Assembly (NCBI GenBank): GCA_019054805.1
Contig: JAHQIY010000009.1
Location: 806,001 to 870,000 of the forward strand
DNA length: 64,000 bases
Origin: Brachionus manjavacas
Lineage: Eukaryota; Rotifera; Eurotatoria; Ploima; Brachionidae
Reading direction: 5' to 3'
In this document: one piece after another, positions 1 to 14,400 of the stretch
Layout of the letters: each line of letters starts with the position of its first letter
Position numbering within the stretch: the stretch's first letter is position 1
The notes under the pieces: generated by a model
What the model saw: only the letters and a program-made list of their open reading frames with translations
Told to the model about the DNA's origin: nothing
The model's database searches: none
Made by a program: the position numbers and the translations under genes

Positions 1-559
1 AATGGTTCTTTGATATCTATTTCAAAAGATGTTTCCATATCACTAGTTTTAAAGGCTTATTTTACACCAAGTTTCAATTTTTATTTACCTTAAATTTGTT
101 AATCTAAGTGGGCTTGAGACCGATTCGTAAACACTGCATGGTCCTAAGTTTAAACTATCTGAAATAGTTATCTTGTATTGCGGTAATTTGGCAATTAGTG
201 GAATTTTTAAGCTTTTTTGGAAGTCAAGAATTTCAACTTCAATCGAGTCGTTATATTCGACTTTTTCAAGTGGGCGAAATGTAATTGGAATTGTCAGCGA
301 TGTGCCAGGACTGAGAGAATTTATTTTTGGCAATAAAGTAGTAAAATTTTTTGTGCGAGGAATCCTTTAGAAAAAAAATGTGTATAATCTAACTAATAAT
401 TGAAAAATATTACTTGTAAATTATCTTGACACTGCGAGTATTTAAATTTTTAATACTTAAGTTTTTGGTATACTCGAAGCCAGCTTTCCAATCATTAAAT
501 GACAATTGAGTTGTTATTTCAAGTCCATTTAGATAATTGAATTTTGATTTTTTGGTCAT
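1..559 (-). CDS. CFAP65: CFAP65-like cilia/flagella protein, N-terminal exons (runs off the left edge)
   Basis: Three exons read on the minus strand: 559-414 (ATG at 559), 364-89 and 42-1, separated by introns of 49 and 46 nt with GT..AG ends; the phases join without a break. The roughly 154 visible residues have the pattern of the CFAP65 (CCDC108) N-terminal region: a glutamate- and tryptophan-containing start (NDWKAGFEYTKNL), then FTTLLP, LSPGTSLTIPITFRPLEK and an ASH/MSP-like beta-sandwich repeat. CFAP65 is an axonemal protein of motile cilia and sperm flagella, and its ASH-type domains are shared with HYDIN and other central-apparatus proteins. The remainder of the gene lies left of position 1. 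Other ASH proteins such as HYDIN or CFAP47 are possible, but the order of the N-terminal motifs fits CFAP65 best. The ATG is the first in frame; an upstream exon cannot be excluded. Confidence 0.8.
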
Positions 560-2430
560 TTTATTCACAAAAATATTTTAGGATAATTAAATTAATTTAT
601 TGTTGATTTTTTTCAAATCAATTTTTTATTAGTATAAGGTTTATATCTTTTACTGGTAGAAAATAAAGTGTTGCTTGGTAACAAAAACATGGATAGAATT
701 TGTTCTAAAACTTGTCTTAATATCAATTTAGTGTTAACCAGATTTAAAAATTATATTTTGATTTTTTTTAGTTAACTTAGTAAACATTTCATTTTTTTTT
801 AGATTTTATCAAATTTATTTATTCTTGTTTTAATTTTTTTAGCAAAATAAAATATTTATTAAGTGAATTTTAGTTGTAAATAATTTAAATATTTCAATTA
901 CCCAAAAATTTCCCCGAAAATTTTTCTTTTTATTTATGACGTTTGACACTTAATTTTAAAATAATGATTTTATCTCAAATTATCTTTTGACTATTTGGAA
1001 AAAAATTTAAAAGGGCTTTTCGGGACGATGATTTCGCGAGATCTCAAAAAGCTAAATTTTCTAGCCGATCTGGTTATTTTAAATTTCAATCAATCTAATA
1101 AAAGACACTATCTGCTTTCGATTTTTCAACATGATCAACTGATCGATAAATTTTGAAAATTGACTTTAATCGTAAATGATAGATCAAGCGTATTGTTTTT
1201 ATGTGACTTTAAAATGCAAAAAAATTCTTAATTTTCAATATTTCAGGTAAATTTTTTCTCCAAAAGTCATTTTGGATGTTAATTTTTAATATTTTTTATA
1301 AAATGGAGACAAGAAAATCACTTAAAGACATTTTAAAATAAGAGAGTAAAACGATTATAAAAACCGAATTTTGCTAGAAGGACAAAATTGATCAAATAAT
1401 AAAATTACTAAATATCTTTATTAATATCGACTTAGTGATGTATATGTGAAAGTAATTTATTATATTTTTTTTTCAATTTGACACCATATTGGTATTTAAA
1501 AGCAAAATTTAAAAAGCTTTTTTTCCTTGATAAACTTTAATTAAAATTAAAATTTAAAGTATTTCAAATGAAAAAAATTAGATGGATTCTATTTTGAATT
1601 AAATGTTAAATTTAAAAAAAAATGTAAAGGAATGCTTTTTTTGCTTTTTATCAAAAGAAGCTCTCTAAAATGATTAAATCAGACAATAAATTTAAGTAAT
1701 GCAAAAAAGACCAGAAATTATAGTTTGTAAAAGAAAGGCAGAGTAAAAAACGGTGTCTAATTTTTGGGTTACGAAAAATTTAACAAAGAAAATATTGTAT
1801 GATAATACAATATTTTCTTTAATATATTGATAATACAATATTATTGAAGAAAATATTAAAATTTGTATGATATATTCGTATTCAGATTCAATTTTGGATT
1901 AAATTTTATAATGGGATTTTTAAAGGTTTCAAGAAAAAATAAAAAATTTCTTTAAATTAATGTGCACTTGAGTGATGTAAGTAAATATGTAGGCACAATC
2001 AATTAAATAAAGAAACAATGGAATTAAAATTTTATTCAAAAGAAATCCAAATTAATTGTTTTTTTCTTTTTAAAAACAAAAAAGTGATGATAAGATCAAA
2101 AAATTTTTCGAAAGAAGACAAATTTTATATTATCTAATCGAAAAAGAATTAAAAAAAATAAATTATTTTACATTGAATTGAAATATATGAGTAATTAAAA
2201 AAGAAAGAATTTATAATTTTGTAATTAGAAGGAATAAAAAATAAGGAAATAAAAGTTATTTAGATTAAAATGGGAAGTTGAGAAATTTTGATTTGATTAA
2301 GCAGGTTTAAAGAAAAAAAAATTATTTAAAAAATCAAATATTAATATAGAATAAAATAATAAATTATTGAATATTTAACAAAATTAATTTTGCAATATTT
2401 TAAAATTAAACTTTTTAGATAAAAAAAAAA
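560..2430. other. Intergenic, AT-rich; divergent promoter region
   Basis: Lies between the 5' end of the CFAP65-like gene (minus) and the start of the repeat gene (plus), so promoters for both should be here. It is dominated by A and T runs. Apart from a short perfect hairpin at 1785-1820 I see no gene or conserved element. Confidence 0.6.
1785..1820. repeat. Perfect 16-bp inverted repeat (hairpin), 4-nt loop
   Basis: Arms 1785-1800 (AAAGAAAATATTGTAT) and 1805-1820 are exact reverse complements around GATA. A degenerate echo of the right arm follows at about 1829-1842. No target duplication was seen, so it is a hairpin or cruciform sequence rather than a proven mobile element. Confidence 0.75.
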
Positions 2431-5400
2431 ATGGAGAAAAAAATTAGTGAAATAATATTGAGTTCAAAAATATCAGTGAATGATTTTTTAAACAATAAAA
2501 CAAACAGTATATTCATTAGTAATACAAAAAACCTACAAATAGAAAAAAAATTTCAAAAAAATAGCAATAGACGGCCAAAATATTTAGAAATTAGTGATAC
2601 AATAACAATCGATTATTTCGAAGACAAAAACGATAATTGGAATAATGAAAAAACAGAAAATATAGAAATGCTGATCATTAAAGATGGACCTGTGAAAAAA
2701 ATTACAAGGGAATTAAATCAAAAATTTGAAAATAAATATCGAGAAACTGAAGTAGACAAAATGAAAATAAAAAGAAAAGAAAGTGAAAAACCGCAAATAT
2801 TTGAAAAAGCAGAAAAAAAAGAAATAAAATTTCAAACTTTAAGTAAACGAAAAAATAAAATGCAAACAAAGATAAAAAAAGAGAAAAAAGAGATAGATAA
2901 AATTATGAAGGAAAAAATATCAAAAAATATAAAAATAAAGGAGATAAAAACTGAAGAAAGCAGGCGAAGCAAAAAATCGTTAATATTAGTCGAAGATTCG
3001 TTGGATAAATCTCAAGTTATTCCAGAAGTTAGAACTGAAGAAACCGAAGTTGCTTTGAGCACAAATGATCAATCAAAGGATGAAAAAAAGGATTTGTTCG
3101 ATGATTCTTCTAAACCACATCAACCAAATGATACATTATGTAATGAAGAAGAGAAAGTTGAAAAAGAAACTAATGAGCCAGGAATAGGAAATGAAAAACT
3201 AGATACTGAAGATGACACAGTTAATCCAGAACTTACTGCTCCTCTAAGCGAACCGTCTGTTAGTTCGCTTTTAGTGGAGAAAGCAGACGAGACTAAAAAT
3301 TTGAGTGAGATGGAAATTAATTTAGCAAGCAAAAAATCGTTAATATTAGTCGAAGATTCGTTGGATAAATCTCAAGTTATTCCAAAAGTTAGAACTGAAG
3401 AAACCGAAGTTGCTTTGAGCACAAATGATCAATCAAAGGATGAAAAAAAGGATTTGTTCGATGATTCTTCTAAACCACATCAACCAAATGATACATTATG
3501 TAATGAAGAAGAGAAAGTTGAAAAAGAAACTAATGAGCCAGGAATAGGAAATGAAAAACTAGATACTGAAGATGACACAGTTAATCCAGAACTTACTGCT
3601 CCTCTAAGCGAACCGTCTGTTAGTTCGCTTTTAGTGGAGAAAGCAGACGAGACTAAAAATTTGAGTGAGATGGAAATTAATTTAGCAAGCAAAAAATCGT
3701 TAATATTAGTCGAAGATTCGTTGGATAAATCTCAAGTTATTCCAGAAGTTAGAACTGAAGAAACCGAAGTTGCTTTGAGCACAAATGATCAATCAAAGGA
3801 TGAAAAAAGGATTTGTTCGATGATTCTTCTAAACCACATCAACCAAATGATACATTATGTAATGAAGAAGAGAAAGTTGAAAAAGAAACTAATGAGCCAG
3901 GAATAGGAAATGAAAAACTAGATACTGAAGATGACACAGTTAATCCAGAACTTACTGCTCCTCTAAGCGAACCGTCTGTTAGTTCGCTTTTAGTGGAGAA
4001 AGCAGACGAGACTAAAAATTTGAGTGAGATGGAAATTAATTTAGCAAGCAAAAAATCGTTAATATTAGTCGAAGATTCGTTGGATAAAGCTCAAGTTATT
4101 CCAGAAGTTAGAACTGAAGAAACCGAAGTTGCTTTGAGCACAAATGATCAATCAAAGGATGAAAAAAAGGATTTGTTCGATGATTCTTCTAAACCACATC
4201 AACCAAATGAAACATTATGTAATGAAGAAGAGAAAGTTGAAAAAGAAACTAATGAGCCAGGAATAGGAAATGAAAAACTAGATACTGAAGATGACACAGT
4301 TAATCCAGAACTTACTGCTCCTCTAAGCGAACCGTCTGTTAGTTCGCTTTTAGTGGAGAAAGCAGACGAGACTAAAAATTTGAGTGAGATGGAAATTAAT
4401 TTAGCAAGCAAAAAATCGTTAATATTAGTCGAAGATTCGTTGGATAAATCTCAAGTTATTCCAGAAGTTAGAACTGAAGAAACCGAAGTTGCTTTGAGCA
4501 CAAATGATCAATCAAAGGATGAAAAAAAGGATTTGTTCGATGATTCTTCTAAACCACATCAACCAAATGATACATTATGTAATGAAGAAGAGAAAGTTGA
4601 AAAAGAAACTAATGAGCCAGGAATAGGAAATGAAAAACTAGATACTGAAGATGACACAGTTAATCCAGAACTTACTGCTCCTCTAAGCGAACCGTCTGTT
4701 AGTTCGCTTTTAGTGGAGAAAGCAGACGAGACTAAAAATTTGAGTGAGATGGAAATTAATTTAGCAAGCAAAAAATCGTTAATATTAGTCGAAGATTCGT
4801 TGGATAAATCTCAAGTTATTCCAGAAGTTAGAACTGAAGAAACCGAAGTTGCTTTGAGCACAAATGATCAATCAAAGGATGAAAAAAGGATTTGTTCGAT
4901 GATTCTTCTAAACCACATCAACCAAATGATACATTATGTAATGAAGAAGAGAAAGTTGAAAAAGAAACTAATGAGCCAGGAATAGGAAATGAAAAACTAG
5001 ATACTGAAGATGACACAGTTAATCCAGAACTTACTGCTCCTCTAAGCGAACCGTCTGTTAGTTCGCTTTTAGTGGAGAAAGCAGACGAGACTAAAATTTT
5101 GAGTGAGATGGAAATTAATTTAGCAAGCAAAAAATCGTTAATATTAGTCGAAGATTCGTTGGATAAAGCTCAAGTTATTCCAGAAGTTAGAACTGAAGAA
5201 ACCGAAGTTGCTTTGAGCACAAATGATCAATCAAAGGATGAAAAAAGGATTTGTTCGATGATTCTTCTAAACCACATCAACCAAATGATACATTATGTAA
5301 TGAAGAAGAGAAAGTTGAAAAAGAAACTAATGAGCCAGGAATAGGAAATGAAAAACTAGATACTGAAGATGACACAGTTAATCCAGAACTTACTGCTCCT

Positions 5401-8400
5401 CTAAGCGAACCGTCTGTTAGTTCGCTTTTAGTGGAGAAAGCAGACGAGACTAAAAATTTGAGTGAGATGGAAATTAATTTAGCAAGCAAAAAATCGTTAA
5501 TATTAGTCGAAGATTCGTTGGATAAATCTCAAGTTATTCCAGAAGTTAGAACTGAAGAAACCGAAGTTGCTTTGAGCACAAATGATCAATCAAAGGATGA
5601 AAAAAGGATTTGTTCGATGATTCTTCTAAACCACATCAACCAAATGATACATTATGTAATGAAGAAGAGAAAGTTGAAAAAGAAACTAATGAGCCAGGAA
5701 TAGGAAATGAAAAACTAGATACTGAAGATGACACAGTTAATCCAGAACTTACTGCTCCTCTAAGCGAACCGTCTGTTAGTTCGCTTTTAGTGGAGAAAGC
5801 AGACGAGACTAAAAATTTGAGTGAGATGGAAATTAATTTAGCAAGCAAAAAATCGTTAATATTAGTCGAAGATTCGTTGGATAAAGCTCAAGTTATTCCA
5901 GAAGTTAGAACTGAAGAAACCGAAGTTGCTTTGAGCACAAATGATCAATCAAAGGATGAAAAAAGGATTTGTTCGATGATTCTTCTAAACCACATCAACC
6001 AAATGATACATTATGTAATGAAGAAGAGAAAGTTGAAAAAGAAACTAATGAGCCAGGAATAGGAAATGAAAAACTAGATACTGAAGATGACACAGTTAAT
6101 CCAGAACTTACTGCTCCTCTAAGCGAACCGTCTGTTAGTTCGCTTTTAGTGGAGAAAGCAGACGAGACTAAAAATTTGAGTGAGATGGAAATTAATTTAG
6201 CAAGCAAAAAATCGTTAATATTAGTCGAAGATTCGTTGGATAAAGCTCAAGTTATTCCAGAAGTTAGAACTGAAGAAACCGAAGTTGCTTTGAGCACAAA
6301 TGATCAATCAAAGGATGAAAAAAAGGATTTGTTCGATGATTCTTCTAAACCACATCAACCAAATGATACATTATGTAATGAAGAAGAGAAAGTTGAAAAA
6401 GAAACTAATGAGCCAGGAATAGGAAATGAAAAACTAGATACTGAAGATGACACAGTTAATCCAGAACTTACTGCTCCTCTAAGCGAACCGTCTGTTAGTT
6501 CGCTTTTAGTGGAGAAAGCAGACGAGACTAAAAATTTGAGTGAGATGGAAATTAATTTAGCAAGCAAAAAATCGTTAATATTAGTCGAAGATTCGTTGGA
6601 TAAATCTCAAGTTATTCCAGAAGTTAGAACTGAAGAAACCGAAGTTGCTTTGAGCACAAATGATCAATCAAAGGATGAAAAAGGATTTGTTCGATGATTC
6701 TTCTAAACCACATCAACCAAATGATACATTATGTAATGAAGAAGAGAAAGTTGAAAAAGAAACTAATGAGCCAGGAATAGGAAATGAAAAACTAGATACT
6801 GAAGATGACACAGTTAATCCAGAACTTACTGCTCCTCTAAGCGAACCGTCTGTTAGTTCGCTTTTAGTGGAGAAAGCAGACGAGACTAAAAATTTGAGTG
6901 AGATGGAAATTAATTTAGCAAGCAAAAAATCGTTAATATTAGTCGAAGATTCGTTGGATAAATCTCAAGTTATTCCAGAAGTTAGAACTGAAGAAACCGA
7001 AGTTGCTTTGAGCACAAATGATCAATCAAAGGATGAAAAAAAGGATTTGTTCGATGATTCTTCTAAACCACATCAACCAAATGATACATTATGTAATGAA
7101 GAAGAGAAAGTTGAAAAAGAAACTAATGAGCCAGGAATAGGAAATGAAAAACTAGATACTGAAGATGACACAGTTAATCCAGAACTTACTGCTCCTCTAA
7201 GCGAACCGTCTGTTAGTTCGCTTTTAGTGGAGAAAGCAGACGAGACTAAAAATTTGAGTGAGATGGAAATTAATTTAGCAAGCAAAAAATCGTTAATATT
7301 AGTCGAAGATTCGTTGGATAAATCTCAAGTTATTCCAGAAGTTAGAACTGAAGAAACCGAAGTTGCTTTGAGCACAAATGATCAATCAAAGGATGAAAAA
7401 AGGATTTGTTCGATGATTCTTCTAAACCACATCAACCAAATGATACATTATGTAATGAAGAAGAGAAAGTTGAAAAAGAAACTAATGAGCCAGGAATAGG
7501 AAATGAAAAACTAGATACTGAAGATGACACAGTTAATCCAGAACTTACTGCTCCTCTAAGCGAACCGTCTGTTAGTTCGCTTTTAGTGGAGAAAGCAGAC
7601 GAGACTAAAATTTTGAGTGAGATGGAAATTAATTTAGCAAGCAAAAAATCGTTAATATTAGTCGAAGATTCGTTGGATAAAGCTCAAGTTATTCCAGAAG
7701 TTAGAACTGAAGAAACCGAAGTTGCTTTGAGCACAAATGATCAATCAAAGGATGAAAAAAAGGATTTGTTCGATGATTCTTCTAAACCACATCAACCAAA
7801 TGATACATTATGTAATGAAGAAGAGAAAGTTGAAAAAGAAACTAATGAGCCAGGAATAGGAAATGAAAAACTAGATACTGAAGATGACACAGTTAATCCA
7901 GAACTTACTGCTCCTCTAAGCGAACCGTCTGTTAGTTCGCTTTTAGTGGAGAAAGCAGACGAGACTAAAAATTTGAGTGAGATGGAAATTAATTTAGCAA
8001 GCAAAAAATCGTTAATATTAGTCGAAGATTCGTTGGATAAATCTCAAGTTATTCCAGAAGTTAGAACTGAAGAAACCGAAGTTGCTTTGAGCACAAATGA
8101 TCAATCAAAGGATGAAAAAAAGGATTTGTTCGATGATTCTTCTAAACCACATCAACCAAATGATACATTATGTAATGAAGAAGAGAAAGTTGAAAAAGAA
8201 ACTAATGAGCCAGGAATAGGAAATGAAAAACTAGATACTGAAGATGACACAGTTAATCCAGAACTTACTGCTCCTCTAAGCGAACCGTCTGTTAGTTCGC
8301 TTTTAGTGGAGAAAGCAGACGAGACTAAAAATTTGAGTGAGATGGAAATTAATTTAGCAAGCAAAAAATCGTTAATATTAGTCGAAGATTCGTTGGATAA

Positions 8401-11400
8401 AGCTCAAGTTATTCCAGAAGTTAGAACTGAAGAAACCGAAGTTGCTTTGAGCACAAATGATCAATCAAAGGATGAAAAAGGATTTGTTCGATGATTCTTC
8501 TAAACCACATCAACCAAATGATACATTATGTAATGAAGAAGAGAAAGTTGAAAAAGAAACTAATGAGCCAGGAATAGGAAATGAAAAACTAGATACTGAA
8601 GATGACACAGTTAATCCAGAACTTACTGCTCCTCTAAGCGAACCGTCTGTTAGTTCGCTTTTAGTGGAGAAAGCAGACGAGACTAAAATTTTGAGTGAGA
8701 TGGAAATTAATTTAGCAAGCAAAAAATCGTTAATATTAGTCGAAGATTCGTTGGATAAAGCTCAAGTTATTCCAGAAGTTAGAACTGAAGAAACCGAAGT
8801 TGCTTTGAGCACAAATGATCAATCAAAGGATGAAAAAAAGGATTTGTTCGATGATTCTTCTAAACCACATCAACCAAATGATACATTATGTAATGAAGAA
8901 GAGAAAGTTGAAAAAGAAACTAATGAGCCAGGAATAGGAAATGAAAAACTAGATACTGAAGATGACACAGTTAATCCAGAACTTACTGCTCCTCTAAGCG
9001 AACCGTCTGTTAGTTCGCTTTTAGTGGAGAAAGCAGACGAGACTAAAAATTTGAGTGAGATGGAAATTAATTTAGCAAGCAAAAAATCGTTAATATTAGT
9101 CGAAGATTCGTTGGATAAATCTCAAGTTATTCCAGAAGTTAGAACTGAAGAAACCGAAGTTGCTTTGAGCACAAATGATCAATCAAAGGATGAAAAAAAG
9201 GATTTGTTCGATGATTCTTCTAAACCACATCAACCAAATGATACATTATGTAATGAAGAAGAGAAAGTTGAAAAAGAAACTAATGAGCCAGGAATAGGAA
9301 ATGAAAAACTAGATACTGAAGATGACACAGTTAATCCAGAACTTACTGCTCCTCTAAGCGAACCGTCTGTTAGTTCGCTTTTAGTGGAGAAAGCAGACGA
9401 GACTAAAAATTTGAGTGAGATGGAAATTAATTTAGCAAGCAAAAAATCGTTAATATTAGTCGAAGATTCGTTGGATAAATCTCAAGTTATTCCAGAAGTT
9501 AGAACTGAAGAAACCGAAGTTGCTTTGAGCACAAATGATCAATCAAAGGATGAAAAAAAGGATTTGTTCGATGATTCTTCTAAACCACATCAACCAAATG
9601 ATACATTATGTAATGAAGAAGAGAAAGTTGAAAAAGAAACTAATGAGCCAGGAATAGGAAATGAAAAACTAGATACTGAAGATGACACAGTTAATCCAGA
9701 ACTTACTGCTCCTCTAAGCGAACCGTCTGTTAGTTCGCTTTTAGTGGAGAAAGCAGACGAGACTAAAAATTTGAGTGAGATGGAAATTAATTTAGCAAGC
9801 AAAAAATCGTTAATATTAGTCGAAGATTCGTTGGATAAATCTCAAGTTATTCCAGAAGTTAGAACTGAAGAAACCGAAGTTGCTTTGAGCACAAATGATC
9901 AATCAAAGGATGAAAAAAAGGATTTGTTCGATGATTCTTCTAAACCACATCAACCAAATGATACATTATGTAATGAAGAAGAGAAAGTTGAAAAAGAAAC
10001 TAATGAGCCAGGAATAGGAAATGAAAAACTAGATACTGAAGATGACACAGTTAATCCAGAACTTACTGCTCCTCTAAGCGAACCGTCTGTTAGTTCGCTT
10101 TTAGTGGAGAAAGCAGACGAGACTAAAAATTTGAGTGAGATGGAAATTAATTTAGCAAGCAAAAAATCGTTAATATTAGTCGAAGATTCGTTGGATAAAT
10201 CTCAAGTTATTCCAGAAGTTAGAACTGAAGAAACCGAAGTTGCTTTGAGCACAAATGATCAATCAAAGGATGAAAAAAGGATTTGTTCGATGATTCTTCT
10301 AAACCACATCAACCAAATGATACATTATGTAATGAAGAAGAGAAAGTTGAAAAAGAAACTAATGAGCCAGGAATAGGAAATGAAAAACTAGATACTGAAG
10401 ATGACACAGTTAATCCAGAACTTACTGCTCCTCTAAGCGAACCGTCTGTTAGTTCGCTTTTAGTGGAGAAAGCAGACGAGACTAAAAATTTGAGTGAGAT
10501 GGAAATTAATTTAGCAAGCAAAAAATCGTTAATATTAGTCGAAGATTCGTTGGATAAATCTCAAGTTATTCCAGAAGTTAGAACTGAAGAAACCGAAGTT
10601 GCTTTGAGCACAAATGATCAATCAAAGGATGAAAAAAAGGATTTGTTCGATGATTCTTCTAAACCACATCAACCAAATGATACATTATGTAATGAAGAAG
10701 AGAAAGTTGAAAAAGAAACTAATGAGCCAGGAATAGGAAATGAAAAACTAGATACTGAAGATGACACAGTTAATCCAGAACTTACTGCTCCTCTAAGCGA
10801 ACCGTCTGTTAGTTCGCTTTTAGTGGAGAAAGCAGACGAGACTAAAAATTTGAGTGAGATGGAAATTAATTTAGCAAGCAAAAAATCGTTAATATTAGTC
10901 GAAGATTCGTTGGATAAAGCTCAAGTTATTCCAGAAGTTAGAACTGAAGAAACCGAAGTTGCTTTGAGCACAAATGATCAATCAAAGGATGAAAAAAGGA
11001 TTTGTTCGATGATTCTTCTAAACCACATCAACCAAATGATACATTATGTAATGAAGAAGAGAAAGTTGAAAAAGAAACTAATGAGCCAGGAATAGGAAAT
11101 GAAAAACTAGATACTGAAGATGACACAGTTAATCCAGAACTTACTGCTCCTCTAAGCGAACCGTCTGTTAGTTCGCTTTTAGTGGAGAAAGCAGACGAGA
11201 CTAAAATTTTGAGTGAGATGGAAATTAATTTAGCAAGCAAAAAATCGTTAATATTAGTCGAAGATTCGTTGGATAAAGCTCAAGTTATTCCAGAAGTTAG
11301 AACTGAAGAAACCGAAGTTGCTTTGAGCACAAATGATCAATCAAAGGATGAAAAAAGGATTTGTTCGATGATTCTTCTAAACCACATCAACCAAATGATA

Positions 11401-14400
11401 CATTATGTAATGAAGAAGAGAAAGTTGAAAAAGAAACTAATGAGCCAGGAATAGGAAATGAAAAACTAGATACTGAAGATGACACAGTTAATCCAGAACT
11501 TACTGCTCCTCTAAGCGAACCGTCTGTTAGTTCGCTTTTAGTGGAGAAAGCAGACGAGACTAAAAATTTGAGTGAGATGGAAATTAATTTAGCAAGCAAA
11601 AAATCGTTAATATTAGTCGAAGATTCGTTGGATAAAGCTCAAGTTATTCCAGAAGTTAGAACTGAAGAAACCGAAGTTGCTTTGAGCACAAATGATCAAT
11701 CAAAGGATGAAAAAGGATTTGTTCGATGATTCTTCTAAACCACATCAACCAAATGATACATTATGTAATGAAGAAGAGAAAGTTGAAAAAGAAACTAATG
11801 AGCCAGGAATAGGAAATGAAAAACTAGATACTGAAGATGACACAGTTAATCCAGAACTTACTGCTCCTCTAAGCGAACCGTCTGTTAGTTCGCTTTTAGT
11901 GGAGAAAGCAGACGAGACTAAAAATTTGAGTGAGATGGAAATTAATTTAGCAAGCAAAAAATCGTTAATATTAGTCGAAGATTCGTTGGATAAAGCTCAA
12001 GTTATTCCAGAAGTTAGAACTGAAGAAACCGAAGTTGCTTTGAGCACAAATGATCAATCAAAGGATGAAAAAAGGATTTGTTCGATGATTCTTCTAAACC
12101 ACATCAACCAAATGATACATTATGTAATGAAGAAGAGAAAGTTGAAAAAGAAACTAATGAGCCAGGAATAGGAAATGAAAAACTAGATACTGAAGATGAC
12201 ACAGTTAATCCAGAACTTACTGCTCCTCTAAGCGAACCGTCTGTTAGTTCGCTTTTAGTGGAGAAAGCAGACGAGACTAAAAATTTGAGTGAGATGGAAA
12301 TTAATTTAGCAAGCAAAAAATCGTTAATATTAGTCGAAGATTCGTTGGATAAATCTCAAGTTATTCCAGAAGTTAGAACTGAAGAAACCGAAGTTGCTTT
12401 GAGCACAAATGATCAATCAAAGGATGAAAAAAGGATTTGTTCGATGATTCTTCTAAACCACATCAACCAAATGATACATTATGTAATGAAGAAGAGAAAG
12501 TTGAAAAAGAAACTAATGAGCCAGGAATAGGAAATGAAAAACTAGATACTGAAGATGACACAGTTAATCCAGAACTTACTGCTCCTCTAAGCGAACCGTC
12601 TGTTAGTTCGCTTTTAGTGGAGAAAGCAGACGAGACTAAAAATTTGAGTGAGATGGAAATTAATTTAGCAAGCAAAAAATCGTTAATATTAGTCGAAGAT
12701 TCGTTGGATAAATCTCAAGTTATTCCAGAAGTTAGAACTGAAGAAACCGAAGTTGCTTTGAGCACAAATGATCAATCAAAGGATGAAAAAAAGGATTTGT
12801 TCGATGATTCTTCTAAACCACATCAACCAAATGATACATTATGTAATGAAGAAGAGAAAGTTGAAAAAGAAACTAATGAGCCAGGAATAGGAAATGAAAA
12901 ACTAGATACTGAAGATGACACAGTTAATCCAGAACTTACTGCTCCTCTAAGCGAACCGTCTGTTAGTTCGCTTTTAGTGGAGAAAGCAGACGAGACTAAA
13001 AATTTGAGTGAGATGGAAATTAATTTAGCAAGCAAAAAATCGTTAATATTAGTCGAAGATTCGTTGGATAAATCTCAAGTTATTCCAGAAGTTAGAACTG
13101 AAGAAACCGAAGTTGCTTTGAGCACAAATGATCAATCAAAGGATGAAAAAAGGATTTGTTCGATGATTCTTCTAAACCACATCAACCAAATGATACATTA
13201 TGTAATGAAGAAGAGAAAGTTGAAAAAGAAACTAATGAGCCAGGAATAGGAAATGAAAAACTAGATACTGAAGATGACACAGTTAATCCAGAACTTACTG
13301 CTCCTCTAAGCGAACCGTCTGTTAGTTCGCTTTTAGTGGAGAAAGCAGACGAGACTAAAAATTTGAGTGAGATGGAAATTAATTTAGCAAGCAAAAAATC
13401 GTTAATATTAGTCGAAGATTCGTTGGATAAATCTCAAGTTATTCCAGAAGTTAGAACTGAAGAAACCGAAGTTGCTTTGAGCACAAATGATCAATCAAAG
13501 GATGAAAAAAAGGATTTGTTCGATGATTCTTCTAAACCACATCAACCAAATGATACATTATGTAATGAAGAAGAGAAAGTTGAAAAAGAAACTAATGAGC
13601 CAGGAATAGGAAATGAAAAACTAGATACTGAAGATGACACAGTTAATCCAGAACTTACTGCTCCTCTAAGCGAACCGTCTGTTAGTTCGCTTTTAGTGGA
13701 GAAAGCAGACGAGACTAAAAATTTGAGTGAGATGGAAATTAATTTAGCAAGCAAAAAATCGTTAATATTAGTCGAAGATTCGTTGGATAAATCTCAAGTT
13801 ATTCCAGAAGTTAGAACTGAAGAAACCGAAGTTGCTTTGAGCACAAATGATCAATCAAAGGATGAAAAAAGGATTTGTTCGATGATTCTTCTAAACCACA
13901 TCAACCAAATGATACATTATGTAATGAAGAAGAGAAAGTTGAAAAAGAAACTAATGAGCCAGGAATAGGAAATGAAAAACTAGATACTGAAGATGACACA
14001 GTTAATCCAGAACTTACTGCTCCTCTAAGCGAACCGTCTGTTAGTTCGCTTTTAGTGGAGAAAGCAGACGAGACTAAAAATTTGAGTGAGATGGAAATTA
14101 ATTTAGCAAGCAAAAAATCGTTAATATTAGTCGAAGATTCGTTGGATAAATCTCAAGTTATTCCAGAAGTTAGAACTGAAGAAACCGAAGTTGCTTTGAG
14201 CACAAATGATCAATCAAAGGATGAAAAAAAGGATTTGTTCGATGATTCTTCTAAACCACATCAACCAAATGATACATTATGTAATGAAGAAGAGAAAGTT
14301 GAAAAAGAAACTAATGAGCCAGGAATAGGAAATGAAAAACTAGATACTGAAGATGACACAGTTAATCCAGAACTTACTGCTCCTCTAAGCGAACCGTCTG

